DNA of 48,516 nucleotides from Candidatus Neomarinimicrobiota bacterium (GCA_016784545.1 JADHUM010000027.1:1-48516); one strand, 5' to 3'. Positions 31,617 to 40,915 are shown, numbered from the stretch's first letter. Program-made: numbers and translations. The notes: generated by a model not told the origin, from the letters alone.

Positions 31617-34166
31617 TTAAGCTGAATTCCTGCTTGCATTAATGTTCCCATACAGGGATCGCTGAACAATCTTCTCATAGCTACTTTTTTTATCACCACC
31701 TTTTTCAATCTTTTGCATGGCGTACTGTTGAATCAATAGAAGAGGTAGTACAATTCGTTTTCTAACTTCAATAGATTCTCTGGAAACTGCTTCTTCCTCC
31801 ATGAGATGATCAAAACCTGAGATGGATAGAAGCATTTCACTCGATAAATTGTATTCATCCAGAAGAACATTCCAGAATTCAGTATACTCGATATCATTGG
31901 CTATATATCGAGTCAGATCAAAATCGCATTTAAAAAGGGACATCATACTATTGAGCATGAGGGCTTTGAAGTAAGGAACATCCACAAACAGTCGTTTCAG
32001 CTCATCCAACTTCCCCTTGTCAACCAGCGTTTTAATGGCGGTTCCCACGCCGAAATAGCCTGGCACATTTTGTTTCATCTGACTCCACGAACCGACAAAA
32101 GGTATCGCTCGCAGATCATCCAATTCCAATTTCTTTAGAGTTCCCCTCTTGACGGGCCGGCTTCCGATATTGGCTTCCGAATAATATTGTAAGGTGCTCT
32201 TATTTTCCAGATAGGGAATAAACATCTCATGATTCTTGAGGTTGACATATTTCTCGTGGCTCAACTTCGCCAGATCCTCGAGCAGGTCCCGCTCCACTTT
32301 AGAAATCGTGATCTCCCTGTCGTAAATGACATTGGATAATCCTGCTGTTAGTAATTGTTCGCAATTGTGGGTGAAATGCTCTTTGGTTCCATAACGACTT
32401 GTGATGGTCTGCCCCTGAATGGTCATTTGAATTTCATGCTTGGCAATCTGTTTACTCTGCGACGCATAGAAACGATTTGTTTTTCCTCCACCCCGAGCCG
32501 GTGGTCCACCACGACCATCAAAAAAGATGGCTTTGATATCATGACGTTCACAAGTGGCTGACAAGGCTTCCTTGGTTTTAAAAATTGCCCAATTTGCCTG
32601 GAGATAGCCACCATCCTTGGTTCCATCAGAGAAGCCCAGCATGACCGTTTGTTTATTGTCGCGCTGCAGCAGATGATTTCTATATATAGCTATATTAAAG
32701 AGTGTATCCATAATCGCCTCTGATTGACCCATACCTCTCATAGATTCAAAAAGAGGAACAATATCAAAGGGTAGTTGATCGCCCTTCCAACCGCACCATC
32801 TAAAAAGTGCAAAAACAAACAGTACGGAAAAGATATCCTCAGAATTACTGATGATATAGCGATGACAGCCTATCTCTCCATTCTTTTCCTGGATCTCTTT
32901 CAGGGAACAAATGGTTCTGAGGGTATCTCTGATGAGTTCATCATCATACTGAGTAATATCCAGTAACAATTCTTTTGTAGTGAGGATGGCTATGAGCTCA
33001 TCTGAATCAAGCTCTTTCAGGTTGGCATGAACCAGCTGTTCTTTCACCAGGATAGCTTCGATTGTATTATAGTGAACATCATGATTCTGGCGGATATCCA
33101 ATGATGCAAAATGTGATTTGAATATTTTCACTTTATCAATCACTCTGTCCAGATCATCCAGATACAATCCCTTGTTTTTTGTTTGAACTGTATCCCTTAC
33201 CAGCAGCAGGGGATCGAGGATATCTCTATATGGGATACCTTTGTCAGAATCATATGTGGCTTTGTAGAGTTTGTTTCGCAATTCACCGATAATTTGATCC
33301 ACACCCTTAAAGGTCAATTTTGATGCCAGGCCTTTGAGGTCCCAATAGTAGCACTTCATCAGACTCATTCTTAGATCATTGGCGACCTGCATGGTCGTTT
33401 TTGAAGTGACAAAGGGATTTCCGTCTCGATCCCCTCCTGGCCAAAAACCTAGTTGAATAATGTTAGGGTTGTCAAAGTCATCACTGCCAAGCTTATGCTT
33501 GATTTTCCAATAGAGATCCCCAATGGCATCATAATACACATATTTGAGGTAGTAGATCAGATTTTGGGCCTCTTCAAATGGTGTGGGTCGTTTGGCGTTG
33601 AGTAATGAGGTCATCCCCAGTTGCTGAAGCACCTGGTCGATATGATTGATATCATTCTTCTTGATGAGTTTCCGTAAATCACTGATGATATCGAGAACCG
33701 CCTGGGGGTAAAATTGAGTTGGATGGGCCGTAAGAACCAACCGGGCACTAAATACAGAGAGTTTTTCTAAAATTTCATCGCTTTTGTTTCTGGAGTTTAA
33801 GAGGGTAAAAAAATCATTTAAGGAGAGATCTGTGTTGTGTTTTTGAAGCTCACCAAAGGAAGCATCTTCAACACTGTCAAACAAGACCACCTGCCGTTCA
33901 ACATATTGGATAACATTGAACATGAATTCAATATTTTCAGTTTCCGTACTAATATTTGTATGGGTATTGAAAAATGTATCCAGAATTTCCAACGGTTCCA
34001 AACCATCCGCCAGTCCCTTCTTTGCCACTTCGTGCAATAGTGGAATGAGGATTCCAACATTACTTATACTTTCCGACGGAAGATTTAAAAACAGACTGTT
34101 GTATATATTAAATTTATTTTTAACCCACTTTTCGTAGGTTTCGATTCGTGCAGATTGATTCTTCAA
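31617..34166 (-). CDS. ppc: phosphoenolpyruvate carboxylase
   Basis: An 849-residue enzyme with the PEPC signatures VLTAHPTQ (near 150), GFWPGGDRDGNPFV, LGFSDGTKDGGYLQANW and FFDGRGGPPARGGG. It carboxylates PEP to oxaloacetate to replenish the TCA cycle. The protein is somewhat shorter than the E. coli form. It ends ASRNSA instead of the usual RNTG, so the conserved C-terminal glycine seems to be missing. The start is a TTG with a weak AGG just upstream. A 15-base-pair hairpin at 34183-34223 lies in the leader. Confidence 0.94.
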   Translation of the reverse strand: MKNQSARIETYEKWVKNKFNIYNSLFLNLPSESISNVGILIPLLHEVAKKGLADGLEPLEILDTFFNTHTNISTETENIEFMFNVIQYVERQVVLFDSVEDASFGELQKHNTDLSLNDFFTLLNSRNKSDEILEKLSVFSARLVLTAHPTQFYPQAVLDIISDLRKLIKKNDINHIDQVLQQLGMTSLLNAKRPTPFEEAQNLIYYLKYVYYDAIGDLYWKIKHKLGSDDFDNPNIIQLGFWPGGDRDGNPFVTSKTTMQVANDLRMSLMKCYYWDLKGLASKLTFKGVDQIIGELRNKLYKATYDSDKGIPYRDILDPLLLVRDTVQTKNKGLYLDDLDRVIDKVKIFKSHFASLDIRQNHDVHYNTIEAILVKEQLVHANLKELDSDELIAILTTKELLLDITQYDDELIRDTLRTICSLKEIQEKNGEIGCHRYIISNSEDIFSVLFVFALFRWCGWKGDQLPFDIVPLFESMRGMGQSEAIMDTLFNIAIYRNHLLQRDNKQTVMLGFSDGTKDGGYLQANWAIFKTKEALSATCERHDIKAIFFDGRGGPPARGGGKTNRFYASQSKQIAKHEIQMTIQGQTITSRYGTKEHFTHNCEQLLTAGLSNVIYDREITISKVERDLLEDLAKLSHEKYVNLKNHEMFIPYLENKSTLQYYSEANIGSRPVKRGTLKKLELDDLRAIPFVGSWSQMKQNVPGYFGVGTAIKTLVDKGKLDELKRLFVDVPYFKALMLNSMMSLFKCDFDLTRYIANDIEYTEFWNVLLDEYNLSSEMLLSISGFDHLMEEEAVSRESIEVRKRIVLPLLLIQQYAMQKIEKGGDKKSSYEKIVQRSLYGNINASRNSA

Positions 34167-34182
34167 TTACCTATTTATCCTC

Positions 34183-34223
34183 ATAAGCTGTCTCCTGGTC
34201 ATCATGAGCAGGAGACAGCTTAT
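34183..34223. terminator. 15-base-pair perfect hairpin between two minus-strand genes
   Basis: The arm ATAAGCTGTCTCCTG (34183-34197) pairs completely with CAGGAGACAGCTTAT (34209-34223) around an 11-base loop. It lies after the stop of the membrane protein gene and 17 bases before the ppc start. There is no T-run on either side, so it may work as a rho-independent-like terminator, an mRNA stabiliser or a leader structure that affects ppc translation. Confidence 0.55.
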
Positions 34224-34254
34224 CTTATCCCAGGGTGAGTGGATTACAACTGTA

Positions 34255-34890
34255 TTATAACCACCCTAATCCCAGACCAAAAATCAACACAGCCAATACA
34301 TCAATTCCCCAGATTGCTCCTACAGTGACCAGCTTTTGTTTCATAGTGGGCATATCATAAACCCAGAAGGCAACGACAAAAAAGGTGAGATAGCCAAACA
34401 GGAAAATAAGGTAGGGAGTATTAGCATCCCAGAAGCTCCAATCCCAGGTAAGGGCGTCCACAGCATTGAGGAGTACCTCGATAAACACACAAAAAATGGA
34501 GCCAGCAATAGCTATAAACCATCTGTTTGGAACGCCTAGAATCTTATCCTCTTTATTGGGGAGTAAAAACTTTGTCCAGATAATACCTGACACGGCAAAC
34601 ATAAACATGATTTCAATATTCAGCCCGATGAGGATGAGATATGAGGTGTCACCAGGTGTACACCAGAGTGGCGCCCAACCTGCAAGTTTAAAAATGACTG
34701 AGTTCATGATCTCATTGAACCAGTCCATGCCCCAGAAAGCCAGCCCTGCCAGAACGGCAACATAATTCTTTTTCTCCATCTCAACGGCATAGACATAAAA
34801 CACAAACGCCAGTAATGGAATGACGTACCATTGGAAGTTTGAACCATCACGTAGATGTGTCAGTGCTTGTTGCGAAAAATCACTGGGCAT
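34255..34890 (-). CDS. integral membrane protein of unknown function
   Basis: A 211-residue protein with about six hydrophobic segments, the first at 20-36, others near 46-62, 85-108, 128-146, 160-176 and 190-210. Tryptophan and phenylalanine are frequent. There is no match I recognise to a named family. No signal peptide or catalytic motif is evident. A strong GGGGAGG ribosome binding site precedes the ATG. A perfect 10-base inverted repeat just upstream (34908-34929) suggests dedicated transcriptional control. Confidence 0.72.
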   Translation of the reverse strand: MPSDFSQQALTHLRDGSNFQWYVIPLLAFVFYVYAVEMEKKNYVAVLAGLAFWGMDWFNEIMNSVIFKLAGWAPLWCTPGDTSYLILIGLNIEIMFMFAVSGIIWTKFLLPNKEDKILGVPNRWFIAIAGSIFCVFIEVLLNAVDALTWDWSFWDANTPYLIFLFGYLTFFVVAFWVYDMPTMKQKLVTVGAIWGIDVLAVLIFGLGLGWL

Positions 34891-34907
34891 ATTGCCTCCC
34901 CTTAGTT

Positions 34908-34929
34908 ATTAATTTGAGGTCAAATTAAT
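34908..34929. promoter_or_regulatory. operator-like palindrome upstream of the membrane protein gene
   Basis: ATTAATTTGA (34908-34917) and TCAAATTAAT (34920-34929) are exact reverse complements separated by GG. The 22-base site ends 18 bases before the gene's ATG, next to its GGGGAGG. Such a length and symmetry are typical for MarR or TetR family dimers. No regulator gene is adjacent. Confidence 0.5.
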
Positions 34930-35022
34930 CCTCAGGGGATAAAGAAAAAGCATAATGACAGGACACACCAGCCAGGTTTCAGGCAAATATCATGTTCTAA
35001 TTCGAATTACAGCAGATCTTTC

Positions 35023-35520
35023 CTATGCCTGTGTATTAGCTTCCGGTTTTGATTTAAGAAAGAAGGCAACGACGGCGCTGGTAAAAACCCCCATAACCGG
35101 AGCGAAGATCGAACTCTGAATAATATAATTTTTTAGGTTAAAATACGCCTTTGCTTCTGCCAGTGTCGTTAATCCATTCGCAACGCCGTGACTGATGGCA
35201 TTCTCAAAATAATTGGGGCTAATGACATAAGCTGTAATCATCTGGCCAAAGGGGCTTAGTACTCCAACGATAACCGAGATAATCACGCCGCTTATAAGTC
35301 CCTCCATATATGTCATTTTTCCACTCAGATCAGTGGCCCTTTTATCCCTTAATGCGAAGACATAAACTGCGATGGCTATCGGCGCAAAAAAGTTTGTATA
35401 GGTCGCATGCATATCGATGTGGGTGCTGTGCAGACCAGTAAGACGTTCCAGAAGCATCCAAGCCAGGGTCACCCCCATAAAGATGAGAGCCCATTTTATT
35501 TCAGTTTTGAATTTGTTCAC
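35023..35520 (-). CDS. DUF4199 family membrane protein
   Basis: A 165-residue protein with four hydrophobic segments. The pattern fits DUF4199: an N-terminal helix, a GKMTYMEGLISGVIIS region around residues 66-82, and a C-terminal helix after a NLKNYIIQSS stretch. Function is unknown. It begins with GTG preceded by a strong AGGAGG. The GTG is ten bases after the stop of the VOC gene, so the two form a pair. No signal peptide. Confidence 0.78.
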   Translation of the reverse strand: MNKFKTEIKWALIFMGVTLAWMLLERLTGLHSTHIDMHATYTNFFAPIAIAVYVFALRDKRATDLSGKMTYMEGLISGVIISVIVGVLSPFGQMITAYVISPNYFENAISHGVANGLTTLAEAKAYFNLKNYIIQSSIFAPVMGVFTSAVVAFFLKSKPEANTQA

Positions 35521-35529
35521 CGCATCCTC

Positions 35530-35907
35530 CTATTGTCTCGAATGGATTCCGATGGAATTACCTTCACTATCTTGAAGTATGGTAACAAAGCCATGTTCTC
35601 CAATGGCATGTTTGGGAACCAGGACTTTGCCTCCAGCTGCAACCACACGTCCTTCCTCCCCAGCACAATCCACTGAGTTGAAATAGACCATGGTTCCACC
35701 TTTTCCTGGTGAGTATCCATCACTCTTCACCAGCGCTCCAGCTGCATAAAGACCGTTTTCAACCCCTGGGAAACCCATAAGCTGTTCACCGCCGAAACTG
35801 AAATCTGTGAACTCCCCACACTGTAATACTGACGAATAAAAACTGACTGCCCTATCCATATCCTCGACATAAATCTCAAACCAGCCAACGACGTTTGATT
35901 GACTCAT
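35530..35907 (-). CDS. VOC/glyoxalase superfamily protein
   Basis: A 125-residue protein with the VOC pattern. WFEIYVEDMDRAVSFYSSVL lies at the N-terminus and GEHGFVTILQDSEGNSIGIHS at the C-terminus, the usual paired beta-alpha-beta-beta-beta modules. These metal-binding folds include glyoxalases, dioxygenases and antibiotic-binding proteins; this member resembles the uncharacterised PhnB-like group. AAGGAG precedes the ATG. It is cotranscribed with the DUF4199 gene. Confidence 0.85.
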   Translation of the reverse strand: MSQSNVVGWFEIYVEDMDRAVSFYSSVLQCGEFTDFSFGGEQLMGFPGVENGLYAAGALVKSDGYSPGKGGTMVYFNSVDCAGEEGRVVAAGGKVLVPKHAIGEHGFVTILQDSEGNSIGIHSRQ

Positions 35908-36007
35908 AAAAAACTCCTTAACTTGATTAAATACATGACTCCATCGGTCACCTTTTAATATTCACCTTGTCCAGTTAAAATACAAGCCCGTTTAAAGATT
36001 TAGCTTT

Positions 36008-36601
36008 TCAGCGACGGTATTTGTCAGATAGCCCCACACCATCCAGGATCATGGGGATAATTTTTTCCAGGCGATTGAGTTTTGTTTCCGCTCGTTTTGC
36101 GTTAGAAATATATTCAGCATATTCCCGTTGTTTTGAGAGGGTCAAGGTCTCAAAACTGGAGCGTAAATTCGAATGGGATTCTAAGGTTTTTTCAAGTTCT
36201 GCGGGAATAATAATTGGCTTCCTGGTATTTGCTTTGATCTCTTTGCCAGCCTTTTGGTTATCTATTGCCTCCAGGGTATAAATCTTGACCACTCCGGCAT
36301 CTATTTCATCAACATGCTGAAAACGCATCTGGCGTTGAGCTTTGGTCACACCCTCCTGGGCATTTACCAATAGACCTTTTTCATCTTTAAGCAAGGCACC
36401 CTGATAGAACCACAAACTGAAAAACGCTTTATATCCACCAATGCTAACGATATTTTTTTTCTCATACATGTAAACCGGACCACCCCACTTAATGGTCTCC
36501 TCTAAATTTAATTCTTTTAGGATTTTTCTGAGCTTCGTAATTGCTTCAGCCCAGTGGGGTTGAGATTAGATATATTGATCTACATTTTTGGCTTTAAGCA
36601 T
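36008..36601 (-). pseudogene. YdeI/DUF1801-like protein gene broken by an in-frame TAA
   Basis: From the ATG at 36599-36601 the frame reads 11 codons (MLKAKNVDQYI), then TAA at 36566-36568, then 185 more codons without a break. The part after the stop begins SQPHWAEAITKLRK and includes IKWGGPVY, the hallmark of the YdeI/DUF1801 family. Together the two parts give a full 197-codon protein. The first ATG after the stop (36469) would delete IKWGGPVY, and no GTG, TTG or CTG lies between, so the gene appears interrupted. A sequencing error is possible. Distinct function unknown. Confidence 0.65.
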
Positions 36602-36628
36602 GTTTACATCTAAGCGGGTTTTGGGGGT

Positions 36629-37906
36629 TTATCCACTACGACGGCTCACCAGTTTATTTAGGAAAATAGATTTTAGGGGCTCAATAGCCATGAGTGCTTT
36701 TACAGGTGATGTTTTTTCCAGGACACTTAGAACACGTCCCAGAGTTCGATGACTAAATCCATCGTAGTCATAAAAGATTAGATCCGAAAGCTTACCCCGT
36801 TCTATGGCCATGGCAGCATATTTATCAAAACTGCTTTCAGGGGTATAAATTCTCTGGGGACGCGCTTTCATTGTTGCTGAACCCGTAGTACAATAGGTTG
36901 GACAAACACCGCACCCCAGGCAAACTTCTTCATCCCGCGTGGCTTTTTGCTTCTTGCGACCATCCTGCTCATACTTCACCATTTCAATGGCATCAACTGG
37001 ACAGGCAGCTTCACATTTTGCGCATCCCGTACAGGTCTCCTCATTGATATCCAAAATCCAGCTTGAAGACACAATGGCATTATTCATATCGAAAGTCTTT
37101 ATGGCTTCCATCATCCCACAGCAACATCCACAACAATTACAGATATAGCTCAAGTCATTCTGGACATTGTCTCCTGTTTGGGCCAGGCCTGCCTCCTTGC
37201 TCATTTCCAACAGGCGCATGGATTCTGAGACAGAGATATGTTGAGCCAGACCATTGTGGACCAGGACATCTGCGGCTCCTCCAAAGGAGAGACAATTACT
37301 CTGCTCGTGGTCACAAGCTTTTCCAAGATGCTCGGCCTTGTGCCGACAAGCGCACAGAGAGACTGCATGGGAACTGGCGTTTTTAACCACATGAGATGCT
37401 CTATCATAATCCAGGATTTCGATATGATCACCCTGGGGTAGAGACTCCTCTCGGGGGAGCGAACGCCCCACCTGGGTTTGTCCTTCAAAAACAGCTCGAC
37501 TGAAACGATCATTTTCAAGCATATATTTTTCGAATAATCGGGCTATTTCTGCCATGGGAGCATCCGGTCTGGATCGCATAAAGGTGTATTCAAAAAAACC
37601 AATGACTACAGGTGGGAGGGCAACATAGCGGCGGCCTTTACGCTCAATATCCACCACAAGCCCACGATGCGCTAAATCCTGGATCAAATCGTTTAGCCTG
37701 TCCTCGTCCATATTGAGTTTTACTGCTAATTTGGCGGTTCGAGTTGGTATTGTCGGGAAACGGCGTACGAGTCTGGCTTCATCAGGTGTAAATAGGAGTT
37801 CTAAAATTTTGGTAAAGGTAGGTGAGGCTGGCGCGCCCGTGATATGTCGGTCAAAACGTTGCTGAAGCAGACGGTAGTCTCGGTGCTCACTGACAATATG
37901 TCCCAT
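36629..37906 (-). CDS. winged-helix / 4Fe-4S ferredoxin-type protein
   Basis: The N-terminal part (about 30-100) has a winged-helix pattern (LVRRFPTIPTRTAKLAVKLNMDEDRLNDL, then GLVVDIERKGRRYVALPP). It is followed by a cysteine-rich part: CACRHKAEHLGKAC, CNCCGCCCG, and two 4Fe-4S motifs, CTGCAKCEAACP and CLGCGVCPTYC. The protein may bind several iron-sulphur clusters and pass electrons or sense redox state. I start it at the ATG at 37906, preceded by GAGG, and not at the longer 37954 start. The function is unknown. It is separated by 340 bases from the divergent pyrG. Confidence 0.82.
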   Translation of the reverse strand: MGHIVSEHRDYRLLQQRFDRHITGAPASPTFTKILELLFTPDEARLVRRFPTIPTRTAKLAVKLNMDEDRLNDLIQDLAHRGLVVDIERKGRRYVALPPVVIGFFEYTFMRSRPDAPMAEIARLFEKYMLENDRFSRAVFEGQTQVGRSLPREESLPQGDHIEILDYDRASHVVKNASSHAVSLCACRHKAEHLGKACDHEQSNCLSFGGAADVLVHNGLAQHISVSESMRLLEMSKEAGLAQTGDNVQNDLSYICNCCGCCCGMMEAIKTFDMNNAIVSSSWILDINEETCTGCAKCEAACPVDAIEMVKYEQDGRKKQKATRDEEVCLGCGVCPTYCTTGSATMKARPQRIYTPESSFDKYAAMAIERGKLSDLIFYDYDGFSHRTLGRVLSVLEKTSPVKALMAIEPLKSIFLNKLVSRRSG

Positions 37907-38246
37907 AGTACCCTCGAATTGATTAGCGAATAATATAGCTGCGAAGAGCAACAATATATGCCCTGTTTTTCATTGAAAGAGCTTGGCCTTGGGAGACCTT
38001 TTACTATATTGCTCCACATGAGAGCTGGCATTCATGTGACCCAAAATTTCCCCCTCATCTCGGACCTCACAAAAGCAACAACCCTGGCAGGTTATGCTTT
38101 AAACCGATGGAAGCTTCGCATAAGCTAAACCATGCATTTCAAGGTGGAATATATCAGTCCCAACGCTTTCACACTGGCACTGTCTCCACCAGCAAAACAG
38201 ACTCCACCTAACTTACAGTCAATTAAAAGAAATATTTGAGGACATT
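37907..38246. other. 340-base intergenic region between the Fe-S gene and pyrG
   Basis: No reading frame with a credible start or family was found. A 6-base inverted pair TTATGC/GCATAA (38092-38097 and 38118-38123) and an AGCTT/AAGCT pair nearby are the only symmetric features. Promoters for the two divergent genes must lie here, but I could not identify convincing boxes. Confidence 0.5.
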
Positions 38247-39869
38247 ATGGAAGCGCATCAAGCCAAACACATCATTGTAACAGGGGGGGTCATCTCCGGT
38301 CTTGGGAAAGGTATTGCGGCTGCTTCCCTGGGAATGTTGCTGGAGCTAAAAAACAAAAAAGTAACCATCCAGAAACTTGACCCCTACCTGAATGTTGATC
38401 CCGGCACCATGAATCCATTCCAGCACGGAGAGGTATTTGTTCTTGATGATGGGACAGAAACCGATCTTGATTTAGGTCATTACGAACGATTTATTGATGC
38501 CGACATGACCAAGGCTAATAACAGCACGGCTGGCAGTATCTATTATGAGGTTTTGGAGAGAGAGCGTCGCGGGGACTATCTGGGTGGGACTGTACAAATC
38601 ATTCCACATGTCACTGATGAGATCATCAAAAGAATTGAAAAGCCGGAACGAGTTGATCCAAACCTGGATGTGGTTATTACCGAAATTGGTGGAACCGTTG
38701 GTGATATCGAAAGTCTTTCCTTCCTGGAGGCAGTTCGACAATTTCAGCAGGCTCGTGGTCATGAGAATGTCATCATCCTGCATGTTACCCTCATTCCATA
38801 CATTGAGGCCAGCGAAGAGCTAAAAACAAAACCCAGTCAACATTCTGTCATGCGCTTAAGAGAGATAGGTTTGCAGCCAGATATTCTTTTGTGCCGTACC
38901 CAGTATGAGCTAACCGATGATGTGAGACAGAAATTGGCCTTATTCACAAATGTAAAGCCCAATGCTGTGATTCAAGGTCTTGATGCAAAATCAATTTATG
39001 AAGTCCCCCTCCTCCTGCAAAAAGAACACCTCGCTGGTATTGTCATGGAAAAACTTCACATGGAAAACGTTGAGTCTGATACCTCAAAGTGGGAACAATT
39101 TGTCCATCACATTTTAAATCCTGAAGATAACATTACCGTAGCAGTGGCCGGTAAATACACAGCCATGGTGGATGCGTATAAGAGCATCATTGAATCCTTT
39201 ATTCATGCTGGAGTCGACAATCGATGTGAAGTGAAAGTTGAATTTGTGGATACCGAAGATCTGGAGTCTGATGCCGGTTTGGAAAAAGTATTGGGCCATG
39301 TTCATGGAATTTTAATACCCGGTGGGTTTGGCTCTCGAGGCATCGAAGGTAAAATTCGAGTCGCCCAGTATGCGAGAGAGAAGAAAATCCCATTTTTGGG
39401 TTTGTGCCTTGGTTTACAGGTGGCAGTCATAGAATATGCCCGCAATGTCCTAGGTCTGGAAAATGCAGACTCTGAAGAGTTTTCAGAAACCTCCCCTCAT
39501 CCTGTTATTCACCTCATGCTCTCACAACATCATGTGACCCACAAAGGTGCATCAATGCGTTTAGGCGCTTATGATTGTGTCCTCAAGGAGGGAACCAAAT
39601 CCTTTAATGCTTATGGTGAAGTAAATATTTCTGAACGTCACCGACATCGATTTGAAGTAAATAATGAATATCGGGATCAACTGGAAAAAGCTGGTATGAT
39701 CATTTCGGGAGCATCTCCAGACAACGAGTTGGTTGAGATGGTTGAGGTTGCCGATCACCCCTGGTTTATTGGAACTCAAGCCCACCCCGAGTTCAAATCC
39801 AGAGTAGCTAAAACACATCCTCTGTTCAAAGATTTTGTAAAGGCGGCACTTACCTTTAAAAATCAATAA
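38247..39869 (+). CDS. pyrG: CTP synthase
   Basis: A 540-residue protein with the synthetase N-terminus GGVISGLGKGIAAASLG, NVDPGTMNPFQHGEVFV and GGTVGDIES blocks. A C-terminal class I glutamine amidotransferase domain follows, with the nucleophile in GLCLGLQ and HPEFKSR near the end. It makes CTP from UTP with glutamine. CTP is the activating nucleotide for the many CDP/CMP-sugar genes in this window, though not linked to them. TTTGAGG precedes the ATG. Confidence 0.97.
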   Translation: MEAHQAKHIIVTGGVISGLGKGIAAASLGMLLELKNKKVTIQKLDPYLNVDPGTMNPFQHGEVFVLDDGTETDLDLGHYERFIDADMTKANNSTAGSIYYEVLERERRGDYLGGTVQIIPHVTDEIIKRIEKPERVDPNLDVVITEIGGTVGDIESLSFLEAVRQFQQARGHENVIILHVTLIPYIEASEELKTKPSQHSVMRLREIGLQPDILLCRTQYELTDDVRQKLALFTNVKPNAVIQGLDAKSIYEVPLLLQKEHLAGIVMEKLHMENVESDTSKWEQFVHHILNPEDNITVAVAGKYTAMVDAYKSIIESFIHAGVDNRCEVKVEFVDTEDLESDAGLEKVLGHVHGILIPGGFGSRGIEGKIRVAQYAREKKIPFLGLCLGLQVAVIEYARNVLGLENADSEEFSETSPHPVIHLMLSQHHVTHKGASMRLGAYDCVLKEGTKSFNAYGEVNISERHRHRFEVNNEYRDQLEKAGMIISGASPDNELVEMVEVADHPWFIGTQAHPEFKSRVAKTHPLFKDFVKAALTFKNQ

Positions 39870-39997
39870 ACTGAGTGCGAACATTTCATGTGTTCAACAA
39901 GGCGTGATCTTTTCCATTCCTGGCATTGAACTTCAAACAATAATTTTTAAATTTACACCCTGATCAGCTAACCCTATCTCAGTAGTTACAATCGACT

Positions 39998-40012
39998 GGT
40001 GTCAATGACACC
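39998..40012. other. small hairpin in the radC leader
   Basis: GGTGTC and GACACC form a 6-base perfect stem around AAT, 31 bases before the radC ATG. It overlaps the upstream in-frame GTG and ATG, making those unlikely starts. No T-run follows. Confidence 0.3.
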
Positions 40013-40043
40013 AAATTTCACTTATCTAGATTGGGAGTCTACC

Positions 40044-40727
40044 ATGAAAGCAAAAGCTGTTTCAAGTTCAGGTCATCGACAGAGATTGAGAGAACGATTT
40101 TTTCAAAACGGAATAGAATCCTTCCACGATTATGAGGTTCTGGAACTCCTCCTCACCCTTGCAACACCTCGAAAGGATATGAAACCTCAGGCAAAAGAAT
40201 TGATTAGACGATTTGGAAGCCTGGCCGGAGCGTTGGAAGCTCCCACTTCGGTTCTCCTCGATATAAAAGGCTTGGGGCTATCAAATGTTTTTGCCCTTAA
40301 ACTTCCCAATGCTGTAGGCCGGAGGTATTTATTTGAACAAACTGAGGGCAAAGATTATCTCAGATCCAGCAAAACAGTTAAGGATTACCTCACCCACAAC
40401 TTGCGGGAAAGGAATCGCGAGGTCTTTCTGGTCATTTTTCTGGATGGTCAAAATCAGATTATCAAAATGGAAGAGCTCTTTACCGGATCGCTCACTACTT
40501 CGGCCATCTATCCCCGGGAAGTCATCCAAAAGGTATTGAGTTATGATGCTGCCAGCGTCATTCTGGTACACAACCACCCCTCAGGGTCCCTCACCCCCTC
40601 AGGAAGTGATCGGGCAGTGACCAAAAAGTTGAAAGTTGCGCTGACATCCATTGATGTTGAAATCCTGGATCATCTCATTGTCGGTGGGAACGATTTTTTC
40701 TCATTCGCCGATCATCGACTTTTGTAA
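40044..40727 (+). CDS. radC: RadC family JAMM-domain protein
   Basis: A 227-residue RadC with an N-terminal helix-hairpin-helix part (LRERFFQNGI, DIKGLGLSN) and a C-terminal JAB/MPN-like metalloprotease fold. The JAMM metal ligands are H176 and H178 in HNHPSG and D189 in SGSD. RadC was named for DNA repair, but the role is uncertain. The start is set by GGGAG six bases upstream of the ATG at 40044; in-frame GTG 39999 and ATG 40005 lie in a hairpin. A second RadC-like gene without these ligands follows. Confidence 0.9.
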   Translation: MKAKAVSSSGHRQRLRERFFQNGIESFHDYEVLELLLTLATPRKDMKPQAKELIRRFGSLAGALEAPTSVLLDIKGLGLSNVFALKLPNAVGRRYLFEQTEGKDYLRSSKTVKDYLTHNLRERNREVFLVIFLDGQNQIIKMEELFTGSLTTSAIYPREVIQKVLSYDAASVILVHNHPSGSLTPSGSDRAVTKKLKVALTSIDVEILDHLIVGGNDFFSFADHRLL

Positions 40728-40850
40728 TATCCCATAATCCTTCATAGCAGTCAAATAAGACCTGAAAGTGTAGACATATCCCACATCATGTTTAGAATTG
40801 CATCTTATTATTTTACCTAAACCTACGACAGGCCAAAACAGCATTTTATA

Positions 40851-40878
40851 TTGACAACTATTAAATGTGATATATATT
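40851..40878 (+). promoter_or_regulatory. sigma70-type promoter of the RadC-like lipoprotein gene
   Basis: A perfect TTGACA (40851-40856) is followed after 16 bases by TATATT (40873-40878), 37 bases before the TTG start at 40916. The following cytochrome gene is probably on the same transcript. The 188-base gap separates this pair from radC. Confidence 0.7.
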
Positions 40879-40915
40879 CTCATCATTAAGATTTAATTAT
40901 CATCGGGGAGAATGT

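Noticed and set aside
39999-40043. Longer radC start at GTG 39999 or ATG 40005
   Set aside because: These codons lie in a small hairpin, and GGGAG directly precedes the ATG at 40044.
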